Shown piece after piece: positions 16,882 to 25,403 of a stretch of 64,000 nucleotides of DNA. The position numbers and the translations under genes are program-made. The stretch is taken from contig NZ_CP118270.1 in assembly GCF_028771845.1 (NCBI RefSeq), forward strand, positions 5,766,001-5,830,000, read 5' to 3'. The number at the start of each line of letters is the position of its first letter. Positions within the stretch are counted from its first letter, which is position 1. The notes below the pieces were generated by a model, which did no database searches, was not told the origin of the DNA, and worked only from the letters and a program-made list of their open reading frames with translations. The stretch is from Paenibacillus marchantiae (GTDB taxonomy: Bacteria; Bacillota; Bacilli; Paenibacillales; Paenibacillaceae).

Positions 16882-16962
16882 AAAAAAACCTGCAATCGTT
16901 TCCTCCAAAAAACGGGCAACCTAAACTACAGCTCTATTTTCGGAAGAAACATATTGCAGGGT
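16882..16962 (-). terminator. Long stem-loop terminator between DUF2273 and nusB
   Basis: On the minus strand AACCCTGCAATATGTTTC pairs with GAAACGATTGCAGG with one mismatch around a loop of about 40 nt, then TTTTTTT follows. It closes the accB to DUF2273 unit. The large loop is unusual for a plain terminator. Confidence 0.7.
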
Positions 16963-16971
16963 TCAGGTGGC

Positions 16972-17205
16972 TCACTTAAAGGGACGCCAGCGATCGCCGA
17001 GCCATTGCCCCCATTCCCTCCAGGGAATGAACGAGCCCAGCTTCGAGTCGCTTCGTCTGCCTAACGTATAACCGATGAACACCAAGAGTGCAAAGAACAA
17101 CATATCCCAAAAACCGATCCATACATAAAGAAATCCAAAAAAGATGCCACCGACAATTCCGGTAATTCGGCCTCTGTGACTATCCCAAATCTCTCTCCAC
17201 AGCAT
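16972..17205 (-). CDS. DUF2273 small membrane protein
   Basis: 77 residues with a Gly-rich hydrophobic hairpin at about 15-49 (GIVGGIFFGFLYVWIGFWDMLFFALLVF would be two short membrane segments) and basic flanks. This matches DUF2273 proteins that accompany amaP and asp23-type genes in Firmicutes. It starts 14 bp after the amaP stop. Its role is unknown, and an Asp23-AmaP membrane scaffold is a reasonable guess. Confidence 0.85.
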   Translation of the reverse strand: MLWREIWDSHRGRITGIVGGIFFGFLYVWIGFWDMLFFALLVFIGYTLGRRSDSKLGSFIPWREWGQWLGDRWRPFK

Positions 17206-17219
17206 CAGTGAAACTCACC

Positions 17220-17759
17220 TCATTCCACTCGACTCTTGTAGTTAGGCGACTGGGTAACGTTGGCAATATACACGGTGACAAAAGAAACCGGGATACCCGT
17301 AATCTCATGTACATGATCATGTATTGCCTTCTGCAGATCGGCTGTCAGCGTCGGGATTGGCGTCTCGCCATCCACTACAGCGCGAATCATAATTTCCAGT
17401 CCAGATTCAACCACACGAATACGAGCTTTGACATCACGTACTCCCCGGAAACGGGAAGTCGCTTTGAGACAGAGATTTTCAATCGTTTCCATCGAAATCT
17501 GCACATCACCATACTCGGTACGTTGATCTACAGACGGCAATGAAGCACGATCACGCCGAACCGAGATGTAGAAAAATCGCAAACTCAGGATAAACAAAAT
17601 CGCTGCGGCAACAACCGCCGCAATAATGACGTTTTGTTCCTGCTGGTAATTCAATTCGTAAGGCAGCACACCACTGATAAGAAGTATGACTGCTGCCGAT
17701 ATTGCTCCAACGCTTATGCTGTATATAAACAACAGAAGCCGATCCAGTATTTTAGCCAC
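17220..17759 (-). CDS. amaP: alkaline shock response membrane anchor protein AmaP
   Basis: Membrane protein that in Staphylococcus tethers Asp23 to the membrane. It has two transmembrane segments at about 10-34 and 45-65 and then an Asp23-like cytoplasmic domain (GDVQISMETIENLCLKA). I take GTG 17759, because GGGAGG is 11 nt upstream. A GTG three codons earlier would leave only 2 nt of spacing. Adjacent genes encode an Asp23-family protein and DUF2273, the usual trio. In B. subtilis accC-yqhY-nusB lacks this gene. Confidence 0.88.
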   Translation of the reverse strand: MAKILDRLLLFIYSISVGAISAAVILLISGVLPYELNYQQEQNVIIAAVVAAAILFILSLRFFYISVRRDRASLPSVDQRTEYGDVQISMETIENLCLKATSRFRGVRDVKARIRVVESGLEIMIRAVVDGETPIPTLTADLQKAIHDHVHEITGIPVSFVTVYIANVTQSPNYKSRVE

Positions 17760-17872
17760 GAACTGCACAGCCTCCCTTGCTCACTAACATGGCTTAACCT
17801 GCCCTTTGGCAAAAGGATGATCCTCCGGTGCAAGCTTCCGCTTTTTATGAAGACCTGTCCAAGACGGGATAA

Positions 17873-17894
17873 CCCCCGGCAGTGATGCCGGGGG
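17873..17894 (-). other. GC-rich hairpin between asp23-like gene and amaP
   Basis: CCCCCGGC and GCCGGGGG are perfectly complementary around a 6-nt loop. On the minus strand only a short TT follows, so it is more likely an mRNA processing or stability element than a strong terminator. Confidence 0.6.
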
Positions 17895-17907
17895 AATCTG
17901 TCTTCTT

Positions 17908-18318
17908 TTATTTTACGCGCTGACTGTTCAGGTCAATTTCTTCAACTTTCTCGGTGCTCTTGAACTGAACGTCATGAATGTGCACATTAACTTCATTCAC
18001 ATTCAATCCTGTCATGTTCTCGATGGAGCGCTTCACGTTCTGTTGAATTTCAGTAGCCACCTGTGGCAGACGGTAACCATATTCAATAATAACGGAAACA
18101 TCCACAGCAGCTTCACGCTGACCTACTTCAACCTTAACGCCTTTGGAAAGGTTTTTGCGACCAAGCAATTCAGCAAATCCACCAGCGAATCCGCCGCTCA
18201 TGCCTGCAACACCTTTGACTTCAACTGTAGCCAGTCCAGCAATCACTTCAATAACTTCAGGTGCGATCTGGATTTCACCGATATCCGTTCGTTCAAATTC
18301 TGTCGGCAGTGTACTCAT
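17908..18318 (-). CDS. Asp23/Gls24 family envelope stress protein (YqhY-like)
   Basis: 136 residues of the Asp23 family, opening with GEIQIAPEVIEVIAGLATVEVKGVAGMSGG, with the core VDVSVIIEYGYRLPQVA and a conserved VNVHIHDVQF strand. In B. subtilis the orthologue yqhY is likewise cotranscribed with accBC, and its loss perturbs acetyl-CoA carboxylase. Here the accB-accC-asp23 order is kept. A 228-bp spacer with three hairpins separates it from accC, so its expression may be uncoupled from the enzyme genes. Confidence 0.92.
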   Translation of the reverse strand: MSTLPTEFERTDIGEIQIAPEVIEVIAGLATVEVKGVAGMSGGFAGGFAELLGRKNLSKGVKVEVGQREAAVDVSVIIEYGYRLPQVATEIQQNVKRSIENMTGLNVNEVNVHIHDVQFKSTEKVEEIDLNSQRVK

Positions 18319-18379
18319 AACTGTTCAACACACCTTTCGCGAAATAAGTTTGCGGCCATCCGTCAGGGCGCTGGTACTC

Positions 18380-18476
18380 AGGCCAATCTGGCCTTCAGAA
18401 CCCTTCCGGTCCGGCTTTACCGGAACTCCTGCAACCCTTCATCCGCGTATGTGCGGCGGCTTATCCTCTGCAGGAG
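18380..18476 (-). ncRNA. Three consecutive hairpins between accC and the asp23-like gene
   Basis: In the spacer the following arms pair: AGGCCA with TGGCCT (18380-18394), TTCCGGT with ACCGGAA (18404-18425), and CTCCTGCA with TGCAGGAG (18426-18476, enclosing CCGC/GCGG). There is no poly-T on the minus strand after them. A structured leader or processed 3' UTR is inferred, and I recognise no known riboswitch class. Confidence 0.4.
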
Positions 18477-18545
18477 ACATGCGCTCTTATTATTACATAC
18501 TATATCATTTGGGCTACATTATGACAAACAAGCCCAATATACCTT

Positions 18546-19889
18546 TTAAATCTCATTTTCCTCAAGAAATTTGATATCAAAGTCACCCCGAACGAACGTT
18601 GGATGCTCCAGCAATTTCTGATGAAAAGGAATCGTTGTGGAGATGCCTTCAATCGCAAACTCAGCCAATGCACGCTTCATCTTCGCGATGGCCTCTTCCC
18701 GGTTTGCTCCCCATACGATCAATTTAGCGATCATGGAGTCGTAATAAGGAGAGATCGTGTAGCCCGGATAAGCTGCACTATCTACACGTACACCCGGTCC
18801 TCCTGGTGCAAGATAGAAACCAATTTTGCCTGGTGACGGCATAAAGTTACGGTCTGGATCTTCTGCGTTGATACGGCACTCAATGGACCAGCCATTGATC
18901 ACAACATCTTCCTGACGGAAAGAAAGCGGATTGCCTTCAGCTACCGAGATCATTTCGCGGATCAGATCCACTCCTGTAACCATTTCCGTTACAGGGTGTT
19001 CTACCTGAATACGTGTATTCATTTCCATGAAATAGAATTCACCGTTAGGGCTGAGCAAGAACTCAAGTGTACCTGCTCCCGAGTAATTCACGGCAAGCGC
19101 TGCCCGTACTGCGGCATCTCCCATCAATGTACGCACTTCTTCAGAGATGATAGGACAAGGTGCTTCTTCCACGAGCTTTTGACGTCGACGCTGAACGGAA
19201 CAATCACGCTCGCCCAGATGCACTGCATTTCCATGTTTGTCTGCAATGATCTGAATCTCCACGTGCTTCATGCCTGTCAGGAATTTCTCCAGATATACTC
19301 CGGCATTGCCGAAAGCTTTCTGTGCTTCCTGCTGGGCAGCTGTAATTTGTTTGATCAACGTCTCTTCATCTTCAGCAATACGAATCCCTTTACCTCCACC
19401 ACCAGCAGTAGCTTTGATAATGACAGGATATCCAATATCTCTAGCAATCATAATGGCTTCATTCATATTTTCAACCAAACCGTCGGATCCCGGAATTACA
19501 GGTACACCTGCATCCTTCATCGTTTGTTTGGCAACAGCCTTATCACCCATTTTGGTAATGGCTTCCGGAGAAGGGCCGATGAACGTAATATTGCAGGAAC
19601 CACAGATTTCTGCAAAATCAGCATTCTCTGCCAGGAATCCATAGCCTGGGTGGATCGCATCACATTCCGTCAGTGTAGCTACACTCATCAGATTTGTGAA
19701 GTTTAGATAACTGTCTTTCGAAAGTGTAGGCCCGATACAATACGCTTCATCTGCAAGACGAACATGCAGGGAGTCTTTATCCGCTTCCGAATAGACTGCT
19801 ACCGTCGAAATGCCGATTTCACGACAGGCACGAATAATACGTACCGCAATTTCGCCACGGTTCGCAATCAGTATTTTTTGAAATTTCAT
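18546..19889 (-). CDS. accC: acetyl-CoA carboxylase, biotin carboxylase subunit
   Basis: ATP-dependent carboxylation of biotin on AccB in the first step of fatty-acid synthesis. It has 447 residues of ATP-grasp architecture: KILIANRGEIAVRIIRACRE at the N-terminus, Gly-rich loop ATAGGGGKGIRIA, the VYLEKFL and EMNTRIQVEHPVTEMVTG active-site motifs, and a C-terminal domain. It is cotranscribed with accB (55-bp gap). Confidence 0.97.
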   Translation of the reverse strand: MKFQKILIANRGEIAVRIIRACREIGISTVAVYSEADKDSLHVRLADEAYCIGPTLSKDSYLNFTNLMSVATLTECDAIHPGYGFLAENADFAEICGSCNITFIGPSPEAITKMGDKAVAKQTMKDAGVPVIPGSDGLVENMNEAIMIARDIGYPVIIKATAGGGGKGIRIAEDEETLIKQITAAQQEAQKAFGNAGVYLEKFLTGMKHVEIQIIADKHGNAVHLGERDCSVQRRRQKLVEEAPCPIISEEVRTLMGDAAVRAALAVNYSGAGTLEFLLSPNGEFYFMEMNTRIQVEHPVTEMVTGVDLIREMISVAEGNPLSFRQEDVVINGWSIECRINAEDPDRNFMPSPGKIGFYLAPGGPGVRVDSAAYPGYTISPYYDSMIAKLIVWGANREEAIAKMKRALAEFAIEGISTTIPFHQKLLEHPTFVRGDFDIKFLEENEI

Positions 19890-19944
19890 TTCGTTATTGT
19901 CCTCCTTCGAAGCTCATGCAGTTGCCGTTATGCGGCTATAACCG

Positions 19945-20415
19945 TTATTCCGGTTTCACCAGGAACAGGGGTTGTCCATACTCAACCAGCTGTCCGTTCT
20001 CAACCAGCACTTCAACGATTTCTCCCTTGATGTCAGCATCAAGCTCGTTCATCAGCTTCATCGCCTCAATGATACATACCGTTGTTTTCTCAACAACTTT
20101 ATCACCAGCGCTTACAAAAGGACCTGCTTCCGGCGAGGAAGCTCTGTAAAAAGTACCCACCATCGGAGATACAATTTTATGTAAATGACTTGTAGTATCG
20201 ACTTGCGGAGCAGCCTCAGCTACAACTGCAGCCGGTTGCACCTGTGGTGCAGCAATCATTTGCGGTTGAATAGCAGCTGCCTGAACATATTCGGTTTTAC
20301 CCGGTTTGCGAATCGACAACCGTGATCCTTCGTTTTCAATTTCCAACTCTTGAACGGAACTTTCATCTACCAGTTTGATCAGCTCTTTGATCTCACTCAA
20401 TTTAAACATTTCCAT
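19945..20415 (-). CDS. accB: biotin carboxyl carrier protein of acetyl-CoA carboxylase
   Basis: 156 residues. The N-terminal helical part (KLSEIKELIKLVDESSVQELEIE without the final residues) is followed by an Ala/Pro/Gln-rich linker at about 50-75. The biotinyl domain carries the biotin-accepting Lys in EAMKLMNELDAD. GGAG lies 6 nt before the ATG. It is preceded by a terminator separating it from spoIIIAH. Confidence 0.96.
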   Translation of the reverse strand: MEMFKLSEIKELIKLVDESSVQELEIENEGSRLSIRKPGKTEYVQAAAIQPQMIAAPQVQPAAVVAEAAPQVDTTSHLHKIVSPMVGTFYRASSPEAGPFVSAGDKVVEKTTVCIIEAMKLMNELDADIKGEIVEVLVENGQLVEYGQPLFLVKPE

Positions 20416-20485
20416 TATTCACTCCTTCGGCATCATGCCAGTCTCACTAGGACGGTCATATGGCTTTATGTATTATATCATAATC

Positions 20486-20530
20486 ATTAAAAATGGAAAG
20501 AGCCCGAGATCTAATCCAGCTCTCGGGGCT
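20486..20530 (-). terminator. Terminator after spoIIIAH
   Basis: AGCCCGAGATCT pairs with AGCTCTCGGGGCT (20501-20530, one bulge). On the minus strand CTTTCCATTTTT follows. It ends the spoIIIA operon. Confidence 0.75.
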
Positions 20531-20548
20531 ACTTTTCCATATTTTAGA

Positions 20549-21388
20549 TTACTGTTCTGTCACGTATTGCACGCTGATTTTATTTTGGGATACAGCCAGT
20601 TCTTTCATAACCAGATCCACAATGGAAACCGCCTGTTTTACATCCAATTTGTCACTGAGAACAACGACTTTATACTTGTCGGATTCCTCTTGAACGATGG
20701 CATTGGCAAACTGCTGCGACAGGGTTTCTTCAATACCATTGATTTTGGCTTCTTTTTCTTCCAGCGTACGAAGCTGCTCTGTTGCTTTGGCATTTTCTTC
20801 TGGAGTTTTGCTCAGATCGCCTGCAACGGTCATGAGTTCTTCATACTTGCGATTGTTACTTTCCTCACGCTGCCACTGGTAGTTCTGGAACTGGCTGCTC
20901 GCGGACGCCGCCGTATTCTGCTCCTCCATCTCCTTGAGGACGTCCTCATCTGTTTTCGTCGCACTGCCATCTGTTCCGGTATTTGTCTCAGGAGTGGTTG
21001 CTGCGCCTTTGTCTGTCCCTTTCTCGCTGCCTTTACCCGCTTCACCTTGTTTCTCTCCCGATTCCGCAGCTGGTGATTTCTCGGTGTCTCCAGCTTCTTT
21101 ACCGTCTACAACCGCAGGATTATCAACAGATTCAGTTGCCGCTTGCTCTCCTTCAGTTCCTGTAACTTCGCCGCCATTCACCACTTCATTCACAACCAAA
21201 CCTTCTGTTGGATCAAGGATTCCAGCCGTTTCCTTCGCTTCTCCCTGCTTCATACCATCCACCTGCGTGCTGTCAGCTACAGGCGTATTAACCGGACCGG
21301 AATCTTCAGTGAACAGGTAGTAGGCGGACAAAATGACCATCAGACTCAGCATGGATACGAGCCATACCGTTTGACGTTTGTTATTCAT
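20549..21388 (-). CDS. spoIIIAH: stage III sporulation protein AH
   Basis: Mother-cell ring protein whose extracellular domain pairs with SpoIIQ across the intermembrane space. It has one membrane segment at residues 9-27. A long acidic, low-complexity linker (about 35-160, rich in Glu, Gly, Thr) precedes the C-terminal YscJ/FliF-like SpoIIIAH domain (LDVKQAVSIVDLVMKEL near the end). It has 279 residues against 218 in B. subtilis, the extra length being the linker. It is the last gene of the spoIIIA operon. Confidence 0.95.
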   Translation of the reverse strand: MNNKRQTVWLVSMLSLMVILSAYYLFTEDSGPVNTPVADSTQVDGMKQGEAKETAGILDPTEGLVVNEVVNGGEVTGTEGEQAATESVDNPAVVDGKEAGDTEKSPAAESGEKQGEAGKGSEKGTDKGAATTPETNTGTDGSATKTDEDVLKEMEEQNTAASASSQFQNYQWQREESNNRKYEELMTVAGDLSKTPEENAKATEQLRTLEEKEAKINGIEETLSQQFANAIVQEESDKYKVVVLSDKLDVKQAVSIVDLVMKELAVSQNKISVQYVTEQ

Positions 21389-21454
21389 TAGAACTTCCTC
21401 CTCGAATTGGCTTCATTCTTATGACAATCAAATCTTTTGATTCATGGTTCCGGA

Positions 21455-22093
21455 CTAATCCTGCTTGCGCGGAACAACCGAAATTCGGTAGGCCGCAACA
21501 TTCAGTCCTTTTTCCACAGCATCTGTAATCAGGTCCTTCACAACCTTGTTCTCTGCACCTCTGGCAACGACAAGCACGCCCCGGATCTGCGGTTTGAGCT
21601 TTTTCGTGACAATCGGTGTCTGATCCCCTGATATTTCATACGTAATAATCTCACCATCCCGGGTATATTGCGTCATATGTCGCTTGCCCCCGCTTGCATC
21701 CGTTTCTTCCGTGAGCTGCTGCGAATCCTTCACATTACGCTGTACAACAAGCTCCTCTGTAGAATCCACCGTAACCATCACATCAACAGTTCCCACTCCA
21801 ACGATATTTTCCAGCACACCCTTGATCTTGTCCTCAAATGCGATCTCTATCGCCTGAAATGGATTCTGATCCGTCGGATCCGTCTGTATGGATGCCATGG
21901 ATGTAGCCGGATCAGGAGGCTCGCGACCGATATTTTCGGAATCAATCTTTTTGACATTGACGAAAGAGTTGAACAGCATAATTCCGACTCCGATCAAACC
22001 AAGAATAATCAGCCAGCGAAAGGTTTGACTACGCCGTTGCCCACCTTCTCCTCCGCCGAACCAGCTTTCCATCTTTTTGAGCCATTGCCTCAT
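21455..22093 (-). CDS. spoIIIAG: stage III sporulation protein AG
   Basis: Ring-forming component of the SpoIIIA-SpoIIQ feeding channel. It has 212 residues with a membrane segment at 27-44 (WLIILGLIGVGIMLFNSF). The ring-building domain shows VGTVDVMVTVDSTEELVVQRN and a conserved C-terminal IRGVLVVARGAENKVVK. It starts 15 bp after the spoIIIAF stop. Confidence 0.95.
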   Translation of the reverse strand: MRQWLKKMESWFGGGEGGQRRSQTFRWLIILGLIGVGIMLFNSFVNVKKIDSENIGREPPDPATSMASIQTDPTDQNPFQAIEIAFEDKIKGVLENIVGVGTVDVMVTVDSTEELVVQRNVKDSQQLTEETDASGGKRHMTQYTRDGEIITYEISGDQTPIVTKKLKPQIRGVLVVARGAENKVVKDLITDAVEKGLNVAAYRISVVPRKQD

Positions 22094-22108
22094 CGGATAC
22101 CCTCCTTC

Positions 22109-22987
22109 TTACAGCGCCGAAGCACTTTTCTTTTCTTTCACCTGTACTTTGTTTGCATCAATATCCCACTTCTCTGTCAACAGCGTAATAATTTGTACCG
22201 CTCGTTCAGATCGGGAGGACGTCTGTCCTTGCTGAGAGTTTGTCTCTCCCAACTCACCCGACACAGGTGTGGAGTCAGCTTCCTGTCCATTTTGCGGCTC
22301 GTCAGAGTTACCATTGCCCACGCTACTTTCACGATTGCTGCCACTTTCCACTTCGATCTGTACTTCCGGGACCTCAATCTGACCAATCTCGATTGGCTCC
22401 TTTACTGGAGGTGATTCAGTGGCTTCGGATTCCGGGTCAGAGCCGAATATCGGTTTTGTAGCTGCCCCCGCTTCCTGTTGAGATGTATTGGAGTTGACTT
22501 TCCCGGCTGCTGTCTCACCCGACATCTCCACCAAAACATACTGGATCACTGGAAGTTCCACCGAAGAGGCCAAATCCGTCTCCGGCTGGCTTGTATCCAT
22601 GGCGAGCTTTACCTCGACAGACTGCACTCTCTCCCCGGTTGTTTCTTCAATTTGCCCTTTCATTACGTTAGCCAGTTCTTTGGCTGTCCATTGCAGGGAT
22701 TGTTCCTGTTCATTGGATTGCAGCCGCTTGCCCTGAGCCAAAATCTGTTCAAGTGTTACATTTCCATCCGATGGCGAATCCATGGCGGTCATCGCTCGCT
22801 TAAGCTCGCCAACCGGATCACTTTTCAAGAGCTTCGTTATGGGCGATAACAGGGTCAGCAGGATAAGAAGGCTCAGCACAAGCTTGACATAGCGTTCCAT
22901 GGATCGATTGGGCAACAGCATATCCACGAAAGTCGCCAGCAGAACGATCATGATCAATTCCCGGAGCCAGCTGCTCAGCCACCCCAT
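22109..22987 (-). CDS. spoIIIAF: stage III sporulation protein AF
   Basis: 292 residues with two N-terminal membrane segments (about 10-30 and 37-55; LSLLILLTLLSPITKLL) followed by a ring-building-like domain. The region at about 155-250 is a Ser/Glu/Gln-rich insertion not expected from the roughly 206-residue B. subtilis protein. The C-terminal ITLLTEKWDIDANKVQV is conserved. It is in the spoIIIA operon between AE and AG. Confidence 0.93.
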   Translation of the reverse strand: MGWLSSWLRELIMIVLLATFVDMLLPNRSMERYVKLVLSLLILLTLLSPITKLLKSDPVGELKRAMTAMDSPSDGNVTLEQILAQGKRLQSNEQEQSLQWTAKELANVMKGQIEETTGERVQSVEVKLAMDTSQPETDLASSVELPVIQYVLVEMSGETAAGKVNSNTSQQEAGAATKPIFGSDPESEATESPPVKEPIEIGQIEVPEVQIEVESGSNRESSVGNGNSDEPQNGQEADSTPVSGELGETNSQQGQTSSRSERAVQIITLLTEKWDIDANKVQVKEKKSASAL

Positions 22988-23017
22988 CCTTCCAGCCCCT
23001 TTCTCTCGAGCATCCCC

Positions 23018-24208
23018 TCATCTCATCATGACGGTCAGATTGCCTGCGGTTAGCAAGATTGTGATTGCCAGAAAAAACATCAGTCCGACGGCTGCTAGTG
23101 CCGCAAATACGTAAATCATGCTTTTACCTATCGCCTGCAGACATCCTACAATCGGCGTATCCCCTAGCGGTTGCATGATCGCGCCAGTTATGTTGTAGAT
23201 CAGGGCTAGCGTCAGAATTTTAAGTGCAGGAAACGCGCATAAAAACAAGATGATGATGACACCCGTTAGTCCGATTGCATTTTTCACCAGCAGTGACGCT
23301 GTGATAACTGTGTCCGTTGCATCCGCAAACGTTCTGCCGACAATGGGGACAAAGTTGCCTGCGATGTACTTCGCTGCTTTCAGACTGACACCATCTGCCA
23401 CGGAGCCCGATGCCCCCTGCACCGAAATTACGCCCAGGAACATCGTGAGCAGTATTCCGAGTAGAGCCACACTAATGTTCCGTAACAGGTCTGCCAGCTG
23501 TGTAAGCTTGTACTTGTCGGACAAGGAACTGACGAGATGTAATACGGCTGAGAAAAAGAGTAATGGGAACACCAGCATATGAATCAATGTACCAACCAGA
23601 TGAATCATGAAAATGATAAGCGGATGGGTCACAGAAACGGTAATGACATTTCCCATTGAAGCCAGCAGTGTAAACAACAGGGGCACCATGGCCATCATAA
23701 AGTTGATCATGCTCGCTATGGCATCCTTGGCGTATCCAATCGCAACACTGAAGCTGTTTATGGCGATGATAATAATGACCATGTAACAGATGGAGTACGC
23801 GATTTTGCTAATATTGTTTTTCTCAAAAGCGGTCTGTAACGTCTCCAAAATCATACTCAGCACACTCAGCATCACAATCGTGACCAGAAGTTTGCCGTTA
23901 TATAAAATCTCATGCAGCATGAAGGTCCCAATCGCTATAAACACCGATTTCAGGCTGAACCCTTCATTGCCAGGCATTAACATATCCATAAAGGAAGGCG
24001 TTTTTCCTTCCGGGAAAAAACCACCGTATTGTTGCATGAGTTGGTCCCAATATTTTTCCACCTGATCCTTGGGAAGCTGGTCAGCCTGCTGCTGCATCCA
24101 CTCTCCCGAGGGAGAACCGGCGAATACCTGTCCCATGATTCCAAACAGAAAACACAGCGTCAGCACGAAGGTAAGGCGCCACTGCGGCTTGTGATGCATC
24201 ATTTTCAT
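23018..24208 (-). CDS. spoIIIAE: stage III sporulation protein AE
   Basis: Polytopic channel component. It has 396 residues, with a cleavable-type signal at 10-30, a short extracellular part and then about seven to eight membrane segments. Family-typical stretches include GNEGFSLKSVFIAI, FFSAVLHLVSSLSDKYKLTQL and GTFADATDTV in the form GRTFADATDTVI. It lies 30 bp before spoIIIAF. Confidence 0.95.
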   Translation of the reverse strand: MKMMHHKPQWRLTFVLTLCFLFGIMGQVFAGSPSGEWMQQQADQLPKDQVEKYWDQLMQQYGGFFPEGKTPSFMDMLMPGNEGFSLKSVFIAIGTFMLHEILYNGKLLVTIVMLSVLSMILETLQTAFEKNNISKIAYSICYMVIIIIAINSFSVAIGYAKDAIASMINFMMAMVPLLFTLLASMGNVITVSVTHPLIIFMIHLVGTLIHMLVFPLLFFSAVLHLVSSLSDKYKLTQLADLLRNISVALLGILLTMFLGVISVQGASGSVADGVSLKAAKYIAGNFVPIVGRTFADATDTVITASLLVKNAIGLTGVIIILFLCAFPALKILTLALIYNITGAIMQPLGDTPIVGCLQAIGKSMIYVFAALAAVGLMFFLAITILLTAGNLTVMMR

Positions 24209-24229
24209 ATGAAGTCCGCACGCCTCCCT

Positions 24230-24619
24230 CTACACCGGCATCAGCTTCATGACGGTTTCGATAATAATGCTGATGATCGGTATCGCGAGTACAAGGATCA
24301 GCACCTTGCCAGCAAGTTCAATCTTGGAAGCAATGCTCTCCTGGCCTGCATCCCTGACAATCTGTGCTCCGAATTCAGCAATGTACGCTATGCCTATAAT
24401 TTTCAGTACAGTTTTCAGATAAATGCTCTCCATGCCTGAATTCTCGGCAAGCCGTTTCAACACTTCGATCACCGCGCCAATCTTGCCAATCAGTAGCATG
24501 AAGATCACGATGCCTGTGGCAGCAGCAATCAGAAAAGCGAACATGGGCTTCTGTTCTTTGATAACTAGAATGAGAACCGTTGCGATGAGCGCCAGACCTA
24601 CAACTTGGATAATTTCCAC
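24230..24619 (-). CDS. spoIIIAD: stage III sporulation protein AD
   Basis: 129-residue membrane protein starting at GTG 24619, with four predicted membrane segments and the conserved YLKTVLKIIGIAYIAEFGAQI motif region split over residues about 67-87. It resembles SpoIIIAC. Both are small transporter-like subunits encoded next to each other in all spoIIIA operons. Confidence 0.95.
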   Translation of the reverse strand: MEIIQVVGLALIATVLILVIKEQKPMFAFLIAAATGIVIFMLLIGKIGAVIEVLKRLAENSGMESIYLKTVLKIIGIAYIAEFGAQIVRDAGQESIASKIELAGKVLILVLAIPIISIIIETVMKLMPV

Positions 24620-24651
24620 AGGTCACCACCATCCCGGCTTCATGACCGTTT

Positions 24652-24855
24652 TCATTGAAAAAGAAATATCGATTTGATCTCTTGCAGCAGGCTGTCCAGC
24701 ATTCGGACCACCATGAACAATACAACGACAAATCCGATCACGGTCACCCAGTGAGCCATATCTTCCTTTCCCATTTGTTTCAGCACCGTATGAATCATTG
24801 CAATGATGATTCCGATGCCCGCAATTTGAAAGATTGCGTTCACTTCTAAATTCAT
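24652..24855 (-). CDS. spoIIIAC: stage III sporulation protein AC
   Basis: 67 residues, two membrane segments, opening MNLEVNAIFQIAGIGIIIAM, with a conserved middle KQMGKEDMAHWVTVIGFVVV. Size and position between AB and AD fit SpoIIIAC exactly. Confidence 0.95.
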   Translation of the reverse strand: MNLEVNAIFQIAGIGIIIAMIHTVLKQMGKEDMAHWVTVIGFVVVLFMVVRMLDSLLQEIKSIFLFQ

Positions 24856-24884
24856 GACCTTGGCACCTCACTATCCCGGCTATT

Positions 24885-25403
24885 TCAGAAGATCAGAATG
24901 ACGATTAACGCTCCGACAAGCATCCCGAGACTGCGGCACATTCGTTCATATTTCATTTGATCGGCTTGGGCACGGGATTCCTCATGCATAAGTTGCTGAA
25001 TGGCTAACGAGATGTGCTTGGTCTGATCCTGACGATCGCTTGTGCCAAGGCTGAAGCTCAATTGCAGCATGACTTCCCGCTCGTCCGCCTTCATGGCTGA
25101 TCTTCCCCACGCCTCTTCTATACCAGACTGAAGACTCTCACGAGCAGTATGTCCATGAGGTGGTTCCATTTGCCTGGCTGCGTGGAGAAACAGCGTCCGA
25201 ACAGGCTCTTTTGTCTGGGCTCCCATTTTTCCCATGGCATCAGGTAACGGGGTCAGCCCGTAGTTAATCTCTGTCATCAACCGCTGGAGAGCCGCGATTA
25301 ACTCTCGCAGTTGTCTTGGCCTCAAGGCATACTGCCTTGCCTTGTAGAATCCGGCGAGGGTACTGGCCAGCAGAATGATGACTGCACCGAGCATGTTAAC
25401 CAA
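24885..25403 (-). CDS. spoIIIAB: stage III sporulation protein AB
   Basis: 172 residues if started at TTG 25403, which has GGAGG 8 nt upstream, overlaps the spoIIIAA stop by 8 nt and aligns at the N-terminus with the 171-residue B. subtilis protein. ATG 25394 is the alternative. It has a GspF-like helical domain with an N-terminal membrane segment (AVIILLASTLAGF) and a C-terminal one (LGMLVGALIVILIF). It probably interacts with the SpoIIIAA ATPase. Confidence 0.92.
   Translation of the reverse strand: MVNMLGAVIILLASTLAGFYKARQYALRPRQLRELIAALQRLMTEINYGLTPLPDAMGKMGAQTKEPVRTLFLHAARQMEPPHGHTARESLQSGIEEAWGRSAMKADEREVMLQLSFSLGTSDRQDQTKHISLAIQQLMHEESRAQADQMKYERMCRSLGMLVGALIVILIF

Noticed and set aside
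18996..19706. 236-codon plus-strand frame opposite accC
   Set aside because: Antisense shadow of a highly conserved gene with no ribosome-binding site or family resemblance.
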